Below are positions 9,050-17,191 of a DNA stretch of 60,093 nucleotides, in pieces. Origin of the DNA: Actinomycetota bacterium. GTDB lineage: Bacteria > Actinomycetota > Thermoleophilia > BMS3ABIN01. The notes under the pieces are model-generated. The model made no database searches and had not been told where the DNA came from. It saw only the letters and a list, made by a program, of their open reading frames with translations. The DNA lies in the NCBI GenBank assembly GCA_023489275.1, contig JAMDDD010000027.1:1-60093 (forward strand). Direction: 5' to 3'. The position numbers and the translations under genes are program-made. Position 1 is the first letter of the stretch. Every line of letters begins with the position of its first letter.

Positions 9050-10582
9050 GTGGCGGGCACCGATCCCTCATTGGTATGCCTGATGGTGCTGGATGGCTGG
9101 GGGATCGCTCCCCCCGGACCCGGGAACGCCATTTACCTGGCCCGGACTCCCAATCTGGATTCCCTGTTTGCCACCCAGCCGCACACGGTACTGACGGCAT
9201 CCGGTGAGGCGGTGGGGTTGCCTGCCGGGCAGATGGGAAACTCTGAGGTCGGCCACCTCAACCTTGGCGCCGGCCGGGTTGTCAGCCAGGATCTGACCCG
9301 CATTAACCGGGCCATCAGCGACGGTTCATTTTACCGCAATCCCGAATTGATCAATGCCTGCGATCACTCGCGCGATTCCGGCGGCCTCCACTTGCTGGGG
9401 CTGCTCTCGGACGGTGGTGTTCACAGCGATATCGAGCATCTGAAAGCGCTCATCAGGCTGGCAGGAGAGTGCGGCCAGCGCCGGGTATTTCTTCATCTCT
9501 TTCTGGATGGGCGCGATGTTCCGCCCACCACCGGCGCCGGCTACGTGCGTGACATCGACTCTTTCATCAAGCAGCAGGGTTTTGGCGTTATCGCCAGCAT
9601 TTCCGGGCGCTACTATGCTATGGACCGTGACCGGCGCTGGGACCGTGTCCAACTTGCGTACCGGGCCATTGTTCGGGGTGAGGGACCCCGGAGCCCGGAC
9701 CCGGTTGCGCTGGTGGAAGAATCCTACGCAGCCGGGGTTACCGATGAATTTATTATCCCCACGGTCATAGCCGGACCTGCCCGGCCGGGAATCGGGGACG
9801 GCGACAGCATTGTTTTTTTCAACTTCCGCCCCGACCGGGCCCGTGAGTTGACAAAGTCGATTATTTTTAATGATTTTCACGACTTCGACCGCGGGCCGCA
9901 GCCGCCTCACCCTTACTTTGTCAGCATGACGGAGTACGATGCGACGTATTCACATCCGATCGCTTTTCCACCGGAGCAATTAAAAAACGTTCTTGCCGAA
10001 GTGCTCGCCGCGGCAGGAAAGCGCCAGCTCCATATCGCCGAAACGGAAAAATACGCCCACGTTACTTTTTTCTTTAACGGCGGCGTTGAAAAGAAATTCC
10101 CGGGGGAGGAACGGGAGCTGATTCCTTCTCCGGTGGACGTTCCCACCTACGACCTGAAACCGGCCATGAGCGCGCCGGAAGTAACCGCCAGGCTGCTGTC
10201 GCTGCTCGACGAACGGCGGTTCGATTTCGTCGTCGTCAATTTTGCCAACTGCGATATGGTGGGGCACACCGGCAAGCTCGACGCGGCGATCCAGGCGGTC
10301 GAGGTCGTCGACGAGTGCGTCGGCAAGGTGTACCAGAAGGTGTCCAGTCTGGGCGGCGCCTGCCTGATCACAGCCGATCACGGCAACGCTGAAAGCATGA
10401 TTGATTCTGCCGGCGGGCCGGACACTGCCCACACCAACGGCCTCGTGCCGCTGATTGTCACTTGGCCGGTCGAGGTCGCCTCCGGATGTGCCCTCTCTGA
10501 TTTGGCTCCGACCGTCCTGTCATTGCTAAAAATGCCGGCGCCGGCGGAGATGACGGGGCGCTCGGTCATCTGCGGCCCTTAA
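9050..10582 (+). CDS. gpmI: 2,3-bisphosphoglycerate-independent phosphoglycerate mutase
   Basis: 510 residues, GTG start three bases after tpiA. The alkaline-phosphatase-type metal site is intact: MVLDGWG with the first Asp, the phospho-serine in MGNSEVGHLNLGAGR, the DGRDVPPTTG loop in the insert domain, NCDMVGHTG and ADHGNAE. It is a Mn-dependent enzyme that interconverts 3- and 2-phosphoglycerate. A second, distantly related alkaline-phosphatase-superfamily mutase-like protein occurs at 34553-35740, but its context points to threonine synthesis. Confidence 0.98.
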   Translation: MAGTDPSLVCLMVLDGWGIAPPGPGNAIYLARTPNLDSLFATQPHTVLTASGEAVGLPAGQMGNSEVGHLNLGAGRVVSQDLTRINRAISDGSFYRNPELINACDHSRDSGGLHLLGLLSDGGVHSDIEHLKALIRLAGECGQRRVFLHLFLDGRDVPPTTGAGYVRDIDSFIKQQGFGVIASISGRYYAMDRDRRWDRVQLAYRAIVRGEGPRSPDPVALVEESYAAGVTDEFIIPTVIAGPARPGIGDGDSIVFFNFRPDRARELTKSIIFNDFHDFDRGPQPPHPYFVSMTEYDATYSHPIAFPPEQLKNVLAEVLAAAGKRQLHIAETEKYAHVTFFFNGGVEKKFPGEERELIPSPVDVPTYDLKPAMSAPEVTARLLSLLDERRFDFVVVNFANCDMVGHTGKLDAAIQAVEVVDECVGKVYQKVSSLGGACLITADHGNAESMIDSAGGPDTAHTNGLVPLIVTWPVEVASGCALSDLAPTVLSLLKMPAPAEMTGRSVICGP

Positions 10583-10881
10583 ACCCTTCATGCCGCGCTC
10601 CGTCCGGACATTCACCGGCGAGCCTTCGGCGGCGGCGCCGACAGGATAATCCGGATATTTCATCAGCGTGGCCGTAAGCTGTGAGAGGGTCGCGGGGAAT
10701 ATCCATCGCCCGGCGAGTGTTGGGCAAAAGAAACGTTGGGGCCGTCCCGCCGCCGCAAGAAAGCAAGCATGACACTGTTGCCGGTACTGTTGCTTGCGTC
10801 ACCGCTTTCAGGCAGCTATCATCTGTTTGGAAGCTGCTTGCAGTTTGAATATTACTTATCTTAGGATTCTGGACTGATAAA
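10583..10881 (+). other. Non-coding gap between gpmI and secG with inverted repeats
   Basis: I find no convincing gene here. It holds nested inverted repeats: GCAAGCA (10763-10769) with TGCTTGC (10791-10797), and GAAAGC (10759-10764) with GCTTTC (10804-10809). No U-tract follows, so it is not a clear terminator; it may be a structured secG leader. Confidence 0.4.
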
Positions 10882-11109
10882 TTGAATTACGTAATCCTTG
10901 GCATACACTCGGTGCTGTCCATAGTGCTGGTAATTTTGATCCTGCTGCACTCGGGCGCCGGCGGCGTCTCGGGGATCTTTGGCGGCGGCATGAGCGACAC
11001 TTTCAGCGGCACCAGCGTCATCCAGAAAAATCTCACGCGTGCTACCGTCGCTGTCGCCACCGCTTTCTTCATCACTACCATACTCCTCGTTTTCGTCTTT
11101 ACTTCCTAG
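10882..11109 (+). CDS. secG: Preprotein translocase subunit SecG
   Basis: 75 residues with two membrane segments (about 5-22 and 53-72) joined by the Gly-rich loop SGAGGVSGIFGGGMSDTFSGT, the hallmark of SecG. It is the accessory subunit of SecYEG and lies in the cytoplasmic membrane. It starts at TTG with only a weak upstream AGGA. It stands between gpmI and aroE, as in many bacteria where secG follows tpiA/gpm genes. Confidence 0.95.
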   Translation: MNYVILGIHSVLSIVLVILILLHSGAGGVSGIFGGGMSDTFSGTSVIQKNLTRATVAVATAFFITTILLVFVFTS

Positions 11110-11122
11110 GATCTTTCTGAAC

Positions 11123-11172
11123 AGGCGCGTTCTGCTGCGGCCGGCTGCAATGGCTATTGCCTGCGTCCTTAA
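11123..11172 (+). repeat. Dispersed repeat, copy A
   Basis: This stretch of about 50 bases centres on CTGCTGCGGCCGGCTGCAA and matches 22382-22431 at most positions, including the flanking AGGC at the start and GCTAT and CTGCGT after the core. It lies in the 223-base gap between secG and aroE. Confidence 0.65.
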
Positions 11173-11332
11173 CCGTAGCTTTTCACTTGGTCTCGCTCCG
11201 AACATCCCCATGAGACAGATTCTTAATGCGTTCCCTTTTCGTTCGTTCTCGATACGTATCATTTCCTGGGATAGACTCTAAAGGCTGCCGGCATTATGTC
11301 GCTACTTATAGAGGAAGCTAAGGAGGCCAAGG

Positions 11333-12181
11333 TTGAAAATCGACGGTAAAACAAGGCTTGTCGGAATTCTGGGTGATCCGGTTGCCCATTCGCTATCGCC
11401 CGGTATGCAAAATGCCGCTTTGGCGTCGCTGGGTCTAAACATCTGCTACGTCCCCCTTCCGGTCGAGCCGGAGCAGCTGCCGGAGGCAGTCGCCGGCCTC
11501 AGGGCAATGCAGTTTCGGGGAGCAAACGTGACCATCCCCCACAAGATTGCCGTGGCGAATCTGCTTGACTCACTGGATGTCTCTGCGGTGAGGACCGGCG
11601 CGGTAAATACAATTGTCAACAACGATGGAACCCTCACCGGCCATAATACGGACGGGATCGGGTTCATCCGCGCCCTGGCGGAAGTAGCTAAAGTGGATTT
11701 TTCCGAGGCCCCGGCGCTGATTCTGGGCGCCGGCGGGGCGGCGCGGGCGGTGGCCGTTGCGCTGGCGGAAAACGGGTGCCCCCGGATCACCATCATCAAC
11801 CGTACCCCGGAACGGGCCAATCAGCTAAAAACGCTGCTTGTGAGCGAATTTCCGGCAGCCGAAGTTACCGTGCGGGCCTGGGAAGCCGATCTTGGCGAAT
11901 CGTTGGCTCAAAACCGGCTGGTTGTCAATGCTACGTCTTTAGGGATGAAGAGCAACCTAAAGCAGGCTTGGGCGGGGGTCGATAAATTAACAGCGAGTCA
12001 TGTTGTTTGCGATCTGGTCTATTCGACAAAGCAAACATCTCTCCTGACCGCAGCGAAAGAAAAAGGGGCAACCTTGATGGGCGGAACCGGAATGCTTCTT
12101 CACCAGGGAGCGGCTTCATTTAAGCTCTGGACCGCCAGGGAGGCACCCCTGGACGTAATGAGGAAGGCACTTGAACCATAG
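11333..12181 (+). CDS. aroE: Shikimate dehydrogenase
   Basis: 282 residues. The substrate-binding N-domain has GDPVAHSLSPGMQNAAL and GANVTIPHK with the catalytic Lys, plus GHNTDGIGF. The NADP domain has ILGAGGAARAV and the NRTPERA basic patch that favours NADPH. GGTGMLLHQGAASF closes the active site. It reduces 3-dehydroshikimate in the aromatic amino-acid pathway. The start is TTG after AAGGAGG. Its 3' end overlaps pilB by 11 bases, so it is cotranscribed with pilus genes, a recurrent but functionally unexplained linkage. Confidence 0.97.
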   Translation: MKIDGKTRLVGILGDPVAHSLSPGMQNAALASLGLNICYVPLPVEPEQLPEAVAGLRAMQFRGANVTIPHKIAVANLLDSLDVSAVRTGAVNTIVNNDGTLTGHNTDGIGFIRALAEVAKVDFSEAPALILGAGGAARAVAVALAENGCPRITIINRTPERANQLKTLLVSEFPAAEVTVRAWEADLGESLAQNRLVVNATSLGMKSNLKQAWAGVDKLTASHVVCDLVYSTKQTSLLTAAKEKGATLMGGTGMLLHQGAASFKLWTAREAPLDVMRKALEP

Positions 12182-13886
12182 CGAACTTTCGTCCCACAAC
12201 GGCCATCACCGCAAGCTCCAGCCCATCGGCGAGATTCTTGTTGGCAAGGGCCTGATTACTCGCGAGCAGCTCAACACTGTCCTGGAGAAGCAGAAAGAAA
12301 TTCCCAAGCGCCTGGGCGAGATTCTCGTCGACGACGGGATTCTGACACAGGATGAGCTAAACTGTGCCCTCGCTGAGCGCCTCGGAGTGGAGCACATCGG
12401 GCTGGCGGAGTACAACGTTGATTCGCTGGCCACCAACATGATCCCCGAAAAGCTTGCCCGCCGCTACGGGGCCATCCCGATTAAATTCCTGGACGAGAAC
12501 ACGCTGCTGGTGGCGATGGTCGATCCCACCAACGTCTTCGCGATCGATGATCTCCGGATGATGACCGGCTACGATATCAAGCCGGCAATCTCATCAGCTG
12601 AAGACATTTTCAGCATGATCTCCAAGATACACCGGATGGGCAGCTCCGTTGATGAGGAGTTGGAAGATGATGATTTCGTTGGCCCCGAAGCGGCCGCATC
12701 GGTTGATATACGCGAAGTGGCGTCGGAGGCGCCGATCGTCAAGCTTGTCAACGGTGTCATCAGCCAGGGGGTTGATGACGCCGCCAGCGACCTTCATTTT
12801 GAGCCCCAGGAAAAGGAGTTGGTAGTCCGGTTCAGGATCGACGGCGTTCTGCATGAAGTAATGTCGGTTCCCAAGCGGATGCAGGCCGGCGTGCTTTCGC
12901 GCATCAAGGTCATGGCCGATCTCGATATCGCCGAGCGCCGGATACCGCAGGACGGGCGTATCGGGCTGACGGTTGGTGGCAGGCCCATCGACGTGCGCGT
13001 CGCCTCCATGCCGACAGTGTATGGCGAGAAGATCGTCATGCGCCTCCTGGACAAGGGGAGCGTCATGCTGAACCTCACCGATCTCGGCTTCTCGGAAAAA
13101 TCGCTGACCCGTTATGAAAGCGCTTTTCACAAACCATACGGCGCCATCCTGGTCACCGGCCCGACGGGCAGCGGCAAGTCTACTACCCTGTATGCGACCC
13201 TGAACGTCCTGAATTCAAAGGAAAAAAACATCATTACGGTTGAGGACCCGGTTGAATACCGCCTCTCAGGCATTAACCAGACGCAGATCAATGTCAAGGC
13301 GGGCCTGACCTTTGCCTCCGGCCTCCGTGCTATCCTCCGCGCCGATCCGGACATCGTGATGGTAGGAGAGGTGCGCGACAAGGAGACCGCCCAGATCGCT
13401 ATTGAATCCGCCCTCACGGGGCATCTGGTACTGAGCACGCTGCACACGAACGATGCCCCCGGAGCGCTCACGCGGCTGACGGAGATGGGGATCGAGCCTT
13501 TTCTGACGGCTTCGGCGATTGAGTGCGTCCTTGCCCAGAGGCTGGCGCGCAAGCTGTGCTCTTACTGCAAGGAGCCGTTTCAGCCGTCGGATGAAGCGCT
13601 GCGCCAGAACGGGTTTCCTCTGGAGGCCCTGGGCCAGAATATTACCCTCTACCGGGCGAAGGGCTGTCCCCGCTGCAACAAGACAGGCTACAAGGGCCGG
13701 GTGGGCATGTATGAGGTCATGCTCGTGAGCGAAGCGGTCGAGCGGCTAACCGTCGAGAGAAAAAGTGCCGATGAGATTTCCAGAGTTGCCCAGGCCGAGG
13801 GCATGGTATCCCTGAGAGAAGACGGAATCCAAAAAGTTCTCCAGGGTCTGACCTCGGTGGAAGAGATAGCGCGGGTCATCATTTAA
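12171..13886 (+). CDS. pilB: Type IV pilus assembly ATPase PilB with N-terminal MshEN domain
   Basis: 571 residues. Residues about 18-75 carry two tandem 24-residue MshEN-type motifs (IGEILVGKGLITREQLNTVL and RLGEILVDDGILTQDEL), the pattern shown in MshE-type ATPases to bind cyclic di-GMP; the first copy has Ile in place of the usual Arg. The ATPase core has Walker A GPTGSGKST (about 329-337), the Asp box EDPVEYRL, Walker B ADPDIVMVGEVRD and the His box. A CSYC...CPRC zinc site lies near 460-505. It powers pilus extension at the cytoplasmic membrane. The TTG start overlaps the aroE end; pilT follows after 23 bases. Confidence 0.97.
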   Translation: MNHSELSSHNGHHRKLQPIGEILVGKGLITREQLNTVLEKQKEIPKRLGEILVDDGILTQDELNCALAERLGVEHIGLAEYNVDSLATNMIPEKLARRYGAIPIKFLDENTLLVAMVDPTNVFAIDDLRMMTGYDIKPAISSAEDIFSMISKIHRMGSSVDEELEDDDFVGPEAAASVDIREVASEAPIVKLVNGVISQGVDDAASDLHFEPQEKELVVRFRIDGVLHEVMSVPKRMQAGVLSRIKVMADLDIAERRIPQDGRIGLTVGGRPIDVRVASMPTVYGEKIVMRLLDKGSVMLNLTDLGFSEKSLTRYESAFHKPYGAILVTGPTGSGKSTTLYATLNVLNSKEKNIITVEDPVEYRLSGINQTQINVKAGLTFASGLRAILRADPDIVMVGEVRDKETAQIAIESALTGHLVLSTLHTNDAPGALTRLTEMGIEPFLTASAIECVLAQRLARKLCSYCKEPFQPSDEALRQNGFPLEALGQNITLYRAKGCPRCNKTGYKGRVGMYEVMLVSEAVERLTVERKSADEISRVAQAEGMVSLREDGIQKVLQGLTSVEEIARVII

Positions 13887-13909
13887 GCGAGCCAGAGGGG
13901 AGACGTCAC

Positions 13910-14974
13910 ATGGATCTGGTTGATGTTCTTGTCGAAGTGCTGGAAAGAAAAGCTTCTGACCTTCACGTAACGGTGGGATCGCCGCCGGTAATCAGGGTCG
14001 CCGGCAAGCTGATGCGCCTGGATTACCCGCGGCTGACCAGCAACGACACCCGGGATCTCATCTACAGCATTCTGTCTCAGGAGCAGCGGCAAAAGATTGA
14101 AAGCGATTGGGAGATCGACTTTTCCTATTCCGTTCCCGGCCGGGCCCGTTTCCGTGTCAACGCCTATTTCCAGCGGAACAGCCTCGGAGCCGCCTTCCGT
14201 CTGATTCCGGCAAACATCATAAACGTTGAGGATCTGCTGCTGCCGCCGATCCTGCACCAGATGGCGGCCAAACCGCGCGGTTTTGTCCTGATTACCGGAC
14301 CCACCGGGTGCGGGAAATCCACGACCCTGGCTGCTTTAATAGACGAGATCAACCAGACGCGTGAAGAACACATCATGACGATTGAGGATCCGATTGAGTT
14401 TCTGCATCGTCATCAGAAATCAATCGTCAATCAGAGGGAAGTCGGCACTGATACCGTTTCATTCAACCGGGCGCTTAAGTCAGTCTTGCGCCAGGATCCG
14501 GACGTGATTCTCATCGGCGAGATGCGCGACACGGAAACGATGCAAACGGCGCTGACCGCGGCCGAGACCGGGCACCTGGTGTTCGCCACCCTGCATACCC
14601 AGGACGCTCCGCAGACGATCGACCGTATCATCGATGTGTTCCCCCCCCACCAGCAAAGCCAGATCCGGGTGCAGCTGGCGGCAACCCTGATGGGAGTCTG
14701 TACCCAGCAGTTGCTGCCCACCGTCGATGGCTTAAGCCGGGTGCCGGCATGTGAGGTGCTGGTGCCGACGCCGGCGGTGAGAAACCTGATTCGCGAGGCC
14801 AAGACCCATCAGATTTATTCCGTCCTTCAGACCGGGAGCCGCTTCGGCATGCAGACGATGGACACCGCCCTGGCCGATCTTGTCAAACGGGGCAAAGTTA
14901 CGAAGGAGTTGGCGCTGAAGCGTTCGAGCAATCCGGAAGACCTGGAGCGCCTGCTTATGGGAAGAGCCGCTTAA
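13910..14974 (+). CDS. pilT: Type IV pilus retraction ATPase PilT
   Basis: 354 residues without the long N-domain of PilB, as expected for PilT. It has a PAS-like N-domain, Walker A GPTGCGKST (about 130-138), EDPIEF, Walker B QDPDVILIGEMRD and the AGGLV-like LMGVCTQQL segment. It disassembles pili to drive twitching and DNA uptake. Codons for VFPPHQQS contain a run of eight C (14641-14648). It sits between pilB and pilC in an operon. Confidence 0.97.
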   Translation: MDLVDVLVEVLERKASDLHVTVGSPPVIRVAGKLMRLDYPRLTSNDTRDLIYSILSQEQRQKIESDWEIDFSYSVPGRARFRVNAYFQRNSLGAAFRLIPANIINVEDLLLPPILHQMAAKPRGFVLITGPTGCGKSTTLAALIDEINQTREEHIMTIEDPIEFLHRHQKSIVNQREVGTDTVSFNRALKSVLRQDPDVILIGEMRDTETMQTALTAAETGHLVFATLHTQDAPQTIDRIIDVFPPHQQSQIRVQLAATLMGVCTQQLLPTVDGLSRVPACEVLVPTPAVRNLIREAKTHQIYSVLQTGSRFGMQTMDTALADLVKRGKVTKELALKRSSNPEDLERLLMGRAA

Positions 14975-15004
14975 GCGGTGCGATCAAGAGTAAGGATAGG
15001 AAAG

Positions 15005-16225
15005 ATGTCAACATTTGTATACAAGGTAAGGGACTTTCGCGGTGCTCCCGCCAAGGGCGAGGTGGAAGCAGATTCGCGCTCGGCGGCGGCTGCCAGCCTG
15101 CTAGGCCAGGGTCTGACTGTAGTCGAACTGAGCGAGAAGAAAAAATCTGGAATCTCCCTGGGCGAGGCCTTTGCGGATCTGCACCGGCTCAAGGCAAAAG
15201 ACATCACCGTCTTTTCGCGCCAGTTCGCCACCATGATCAACTCCGGCCTGCCGCTGCTCCGGGCGCTGCACATCCTGGAAGGACAGACAGCCAATAAACA
15301 AATGAAGGCTGTGGTCGCCGATATCCGGACCAAAGTCGAGGGGGGTTCTTCGCTCTCTGACGCAATGGAAAAACACGCCAATATCTTCAACCGCCTTTAC
15401 ATCAGCATGGTCCGGGCGGGAGAGGCCGGTGGAATTCTCGACCAGACTCTGTTGCGCGTATCGGCGCAGTTGGAGTCTGAGGACAGCTTGAAACGATCAA
15501 TCAAATCAGCCATGGTTTATCCCATCCTGATTGCGTGTTTCGCGGTATTGATTATGGCCGGAATGCTCATCTTTATCATTCCGGTTTTTGCCGGGATGTA
15601 CAAGCAATTGGGTGGGCAGCTGCCGTTGCTGACCCGCATTATGGTGACTATTAGCAGTAATTTAACCAGTGTCTATGGGGTTATTACCGGCGCGGTGATA
15701 ATTGGCGGCATTTACGGTCTTGTGCGCTACAAGCGATCACCCGCGGGCACGGCCGTTTGGGACCGGCTTAAGCTGCGTATGCCGATGGGGATCGGCGAAA
15801 TAGTCCGCAAACTGGCGATGGCCAGGTTTTCCCGGACGCTGGGCACTCTGGTGAGCAGCGGCGTGCCGATTCTGCAGGCGATCGAGATTACCGGCGATAC
15901 GGCCGGCAACGTGGTCGTCGCCGCCGCCATGGCCGATGTCAAGAAAGAGATCAAGGAAGGCAAACCGATGTCGGATCCGCTTTCCCGCAGCGAAGTCTTT
16001 CCGCCGATGGTCACTCAGATGATTGCGGTTGGTGAAGAAACCGGCGCGATTGACACCATGCTGGGCAAGATCGCCGACTTTTATGAGGACGAGGTTAACG
16101 CCTCCATCAAGTCGCTCACTTCGATTCTGGAGCCGATCATGATGATGGGCGTCGGCGCTCTCGTGGGTGTAATTGTCATTTCCCTCTACCTGCCGATCTT
16201 TAATTTGATGAATATCGTCCATTAA
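15005..16225 (+). CDS. pilC: Type IV pilus inner-membrane platform protein PilC (T2SSF family)
   Basis: I choose the ATG at 15005 (AGGATAGGA site; MSTFVYKVRD matches family N-termini) over the GTG at 14978, giving 406 residues. There are two repeated T2SSF helical domains (about 70-190 and 270-395), each followed by membrane segments (about 168-195, 215-240 and 375-400). It couples PilB/PilT rotation to pilin insertion or removal. The next gene, a sigma factor, starts 19 bases later. Confidence 0.96.
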   Translation: MSTFVYKVRDFRGAPAKGEVEADSRSAAAASLLGQGLTVVELSEKKKSGISLGEAFADLHRLKAKDITVFSRQFATMINSGLPLLRALHILEGQTANKQMKAVVADIRTKVEGGSSLSDAMEKHANIFNRLYISMVRAGEAGGILDQTLLRVSAQLESEDSLKRSIKSAMVYPILIACFAVLIMAGMLIFIIPVFAGMYKQLGGQLPLLTRIMVTISSNLTSVYGVITGAVIIGGIYGLVRYKRSPAGTAVWDRLKLRMPMGIGEIVRKLAMARFSRTLGTLVSSGVPILQAIEITGDTAGNVVVAAAMADVKKEIKEGKPMSDPLSRSEVFPPMVTQMIAVGEETGAIDTMLGKIADFYEDEVNASIKSLTSILEPIMMMGVGALVGVIVISLYLPIFNLMNIVH

Positions 16226-16243
16226 TAACCAGGAAAGAGTTCG

Positions 16244-17068
16244 ATGAGCCTGCCGCAAAAAAAAGAACCAAACGGCTGGGCGGGGCCGGGGGCGGACCTG
16301 GTCCGGTTCCCCGGCGCCAAGAGAGTCGACCGGCATAACAAGCAATTAATCGGCGAATATCAGAAGAGCAAAGACCCGCGCCTGTTAAGCATGATCGTCG
16401 AGCGCAATCAGGGGCTGCTGCATACTGTCCTTAAGCGGTTCTCCTACTTTCCTGATCCCTACGAAGATCTGCTTCAGGTTGCCAACCTGGGTCTGATCAA
16501 GGCTGCGCAACGCTTTGAATTAAGCCGCGGCATCGAATTTTCCAGTTACGCGACAACAATAGTAGATGGTGAAGTGCGTCATTACCTGCGTGACAGCGTT
16601 CTCATGCGGCAACCGCGCTGGCTGAGAAAACTGTCGGGTCAGATCGAGGAGGCTTCCATCGAATTGACGCGAACGCTAAAACGCACGCCAACTCTCAAGG
16701 AGATCGCGGAAAAGGTAAATGTTTCCCAAGAAGGAATCCTGGAAGTCCTGCGGGTTGACGCTTCCGTCGGGTTGCATCCGTTAAATGACCGGGCAGGCGC
16801 GCTCGCCGAGCCGGAGCCGGACGCCAGCCGGGTCCATTCGCTGCGCTACCAGACGTTCTCCCTGCCGGTAGAAGACCGCATCGTTCTGGAGCAGGCGCTG
16901 GACGCGCTCAGCTCTTTTCAGCGAAAGATTGTTTTCCTGTTGTTTTATCGCGGACTTACCCAGTCAGAAGTCGCCGAGGAGATGGGGATGACTCAACGGA
17001 ATGTATCCCGGGAGTCGGCTAAAGCGCTTGGCAGGATGAAGGCCATCCTGAACACGAAGATTTTTTAG
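16244..17068 (+). CDS. RNA polymerase sigma factor, SigB/SigF-like group 3
   Basis: 274 residues. Region 2 is VERNQGLLHTVLKRF...DLLQVANLGLIKAAQRFE...FSSYATTIVDGEVRHYLRD (about 48-125), region 3 TLKRTPTLKEIAEKVNVS (about 143-165), and region 4 SSFQRKIVFLLFYRGLTQSEVAEEMGMTQRNVS (about 225-260). Region 1.1 is lacking. This is the architecture of stress/sporulation-type sigma factors. It is the last gene of the aroE-pil operon (AGGAAAG site, 19-base gap). No anti-sigma (RsbW-like) or anti-anti-sigma gene is adjacent, so its control is not visible; regulation of pili or the cell envelope is a guess from context. Confidence 0.93.
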   Translation: MSLPQKKEPNGWAGPGADLVRFPGAKRVDRHNKQLIGEYQKSKDPRLLSMIVERNQGLLHTVLKRFSYFPDPYEDLLQVANLGLIKAAQRFELSRGIEFSSYATTIVDGEVRHYLRDSVLMRQPRWLRKLSGQIEEASIELTRTLKRTPTLKEIAEKVNVSQEGILEVLRVDASVGLHPLNDRAGALAEPEPDASRVHSLRYQTFSLPVEDRIVLEQALDALSSFQRKIVFLLFYRGLTQSEVAEEMGMTQRNVSRESAKALGRMKAILNTKIF

Positions 17069-17191
17069 GTCAGTATCTGCGCCAATGTTGATACAAGGGG
17101 GGCGGTGATTCGTGCAGTGGAACCGCCGGCAGAGGACCAATTCCAGGCAATGGAAAGTGCTCATTTGATATAGATCTATTTTGAGGTGTAA

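Noticed and set aside
12594-13130. 178-codon antisense frame within pilB
   Set aside because: A shadow of the ATPase gene in a GC-rich genome; no homology pattern of its own.
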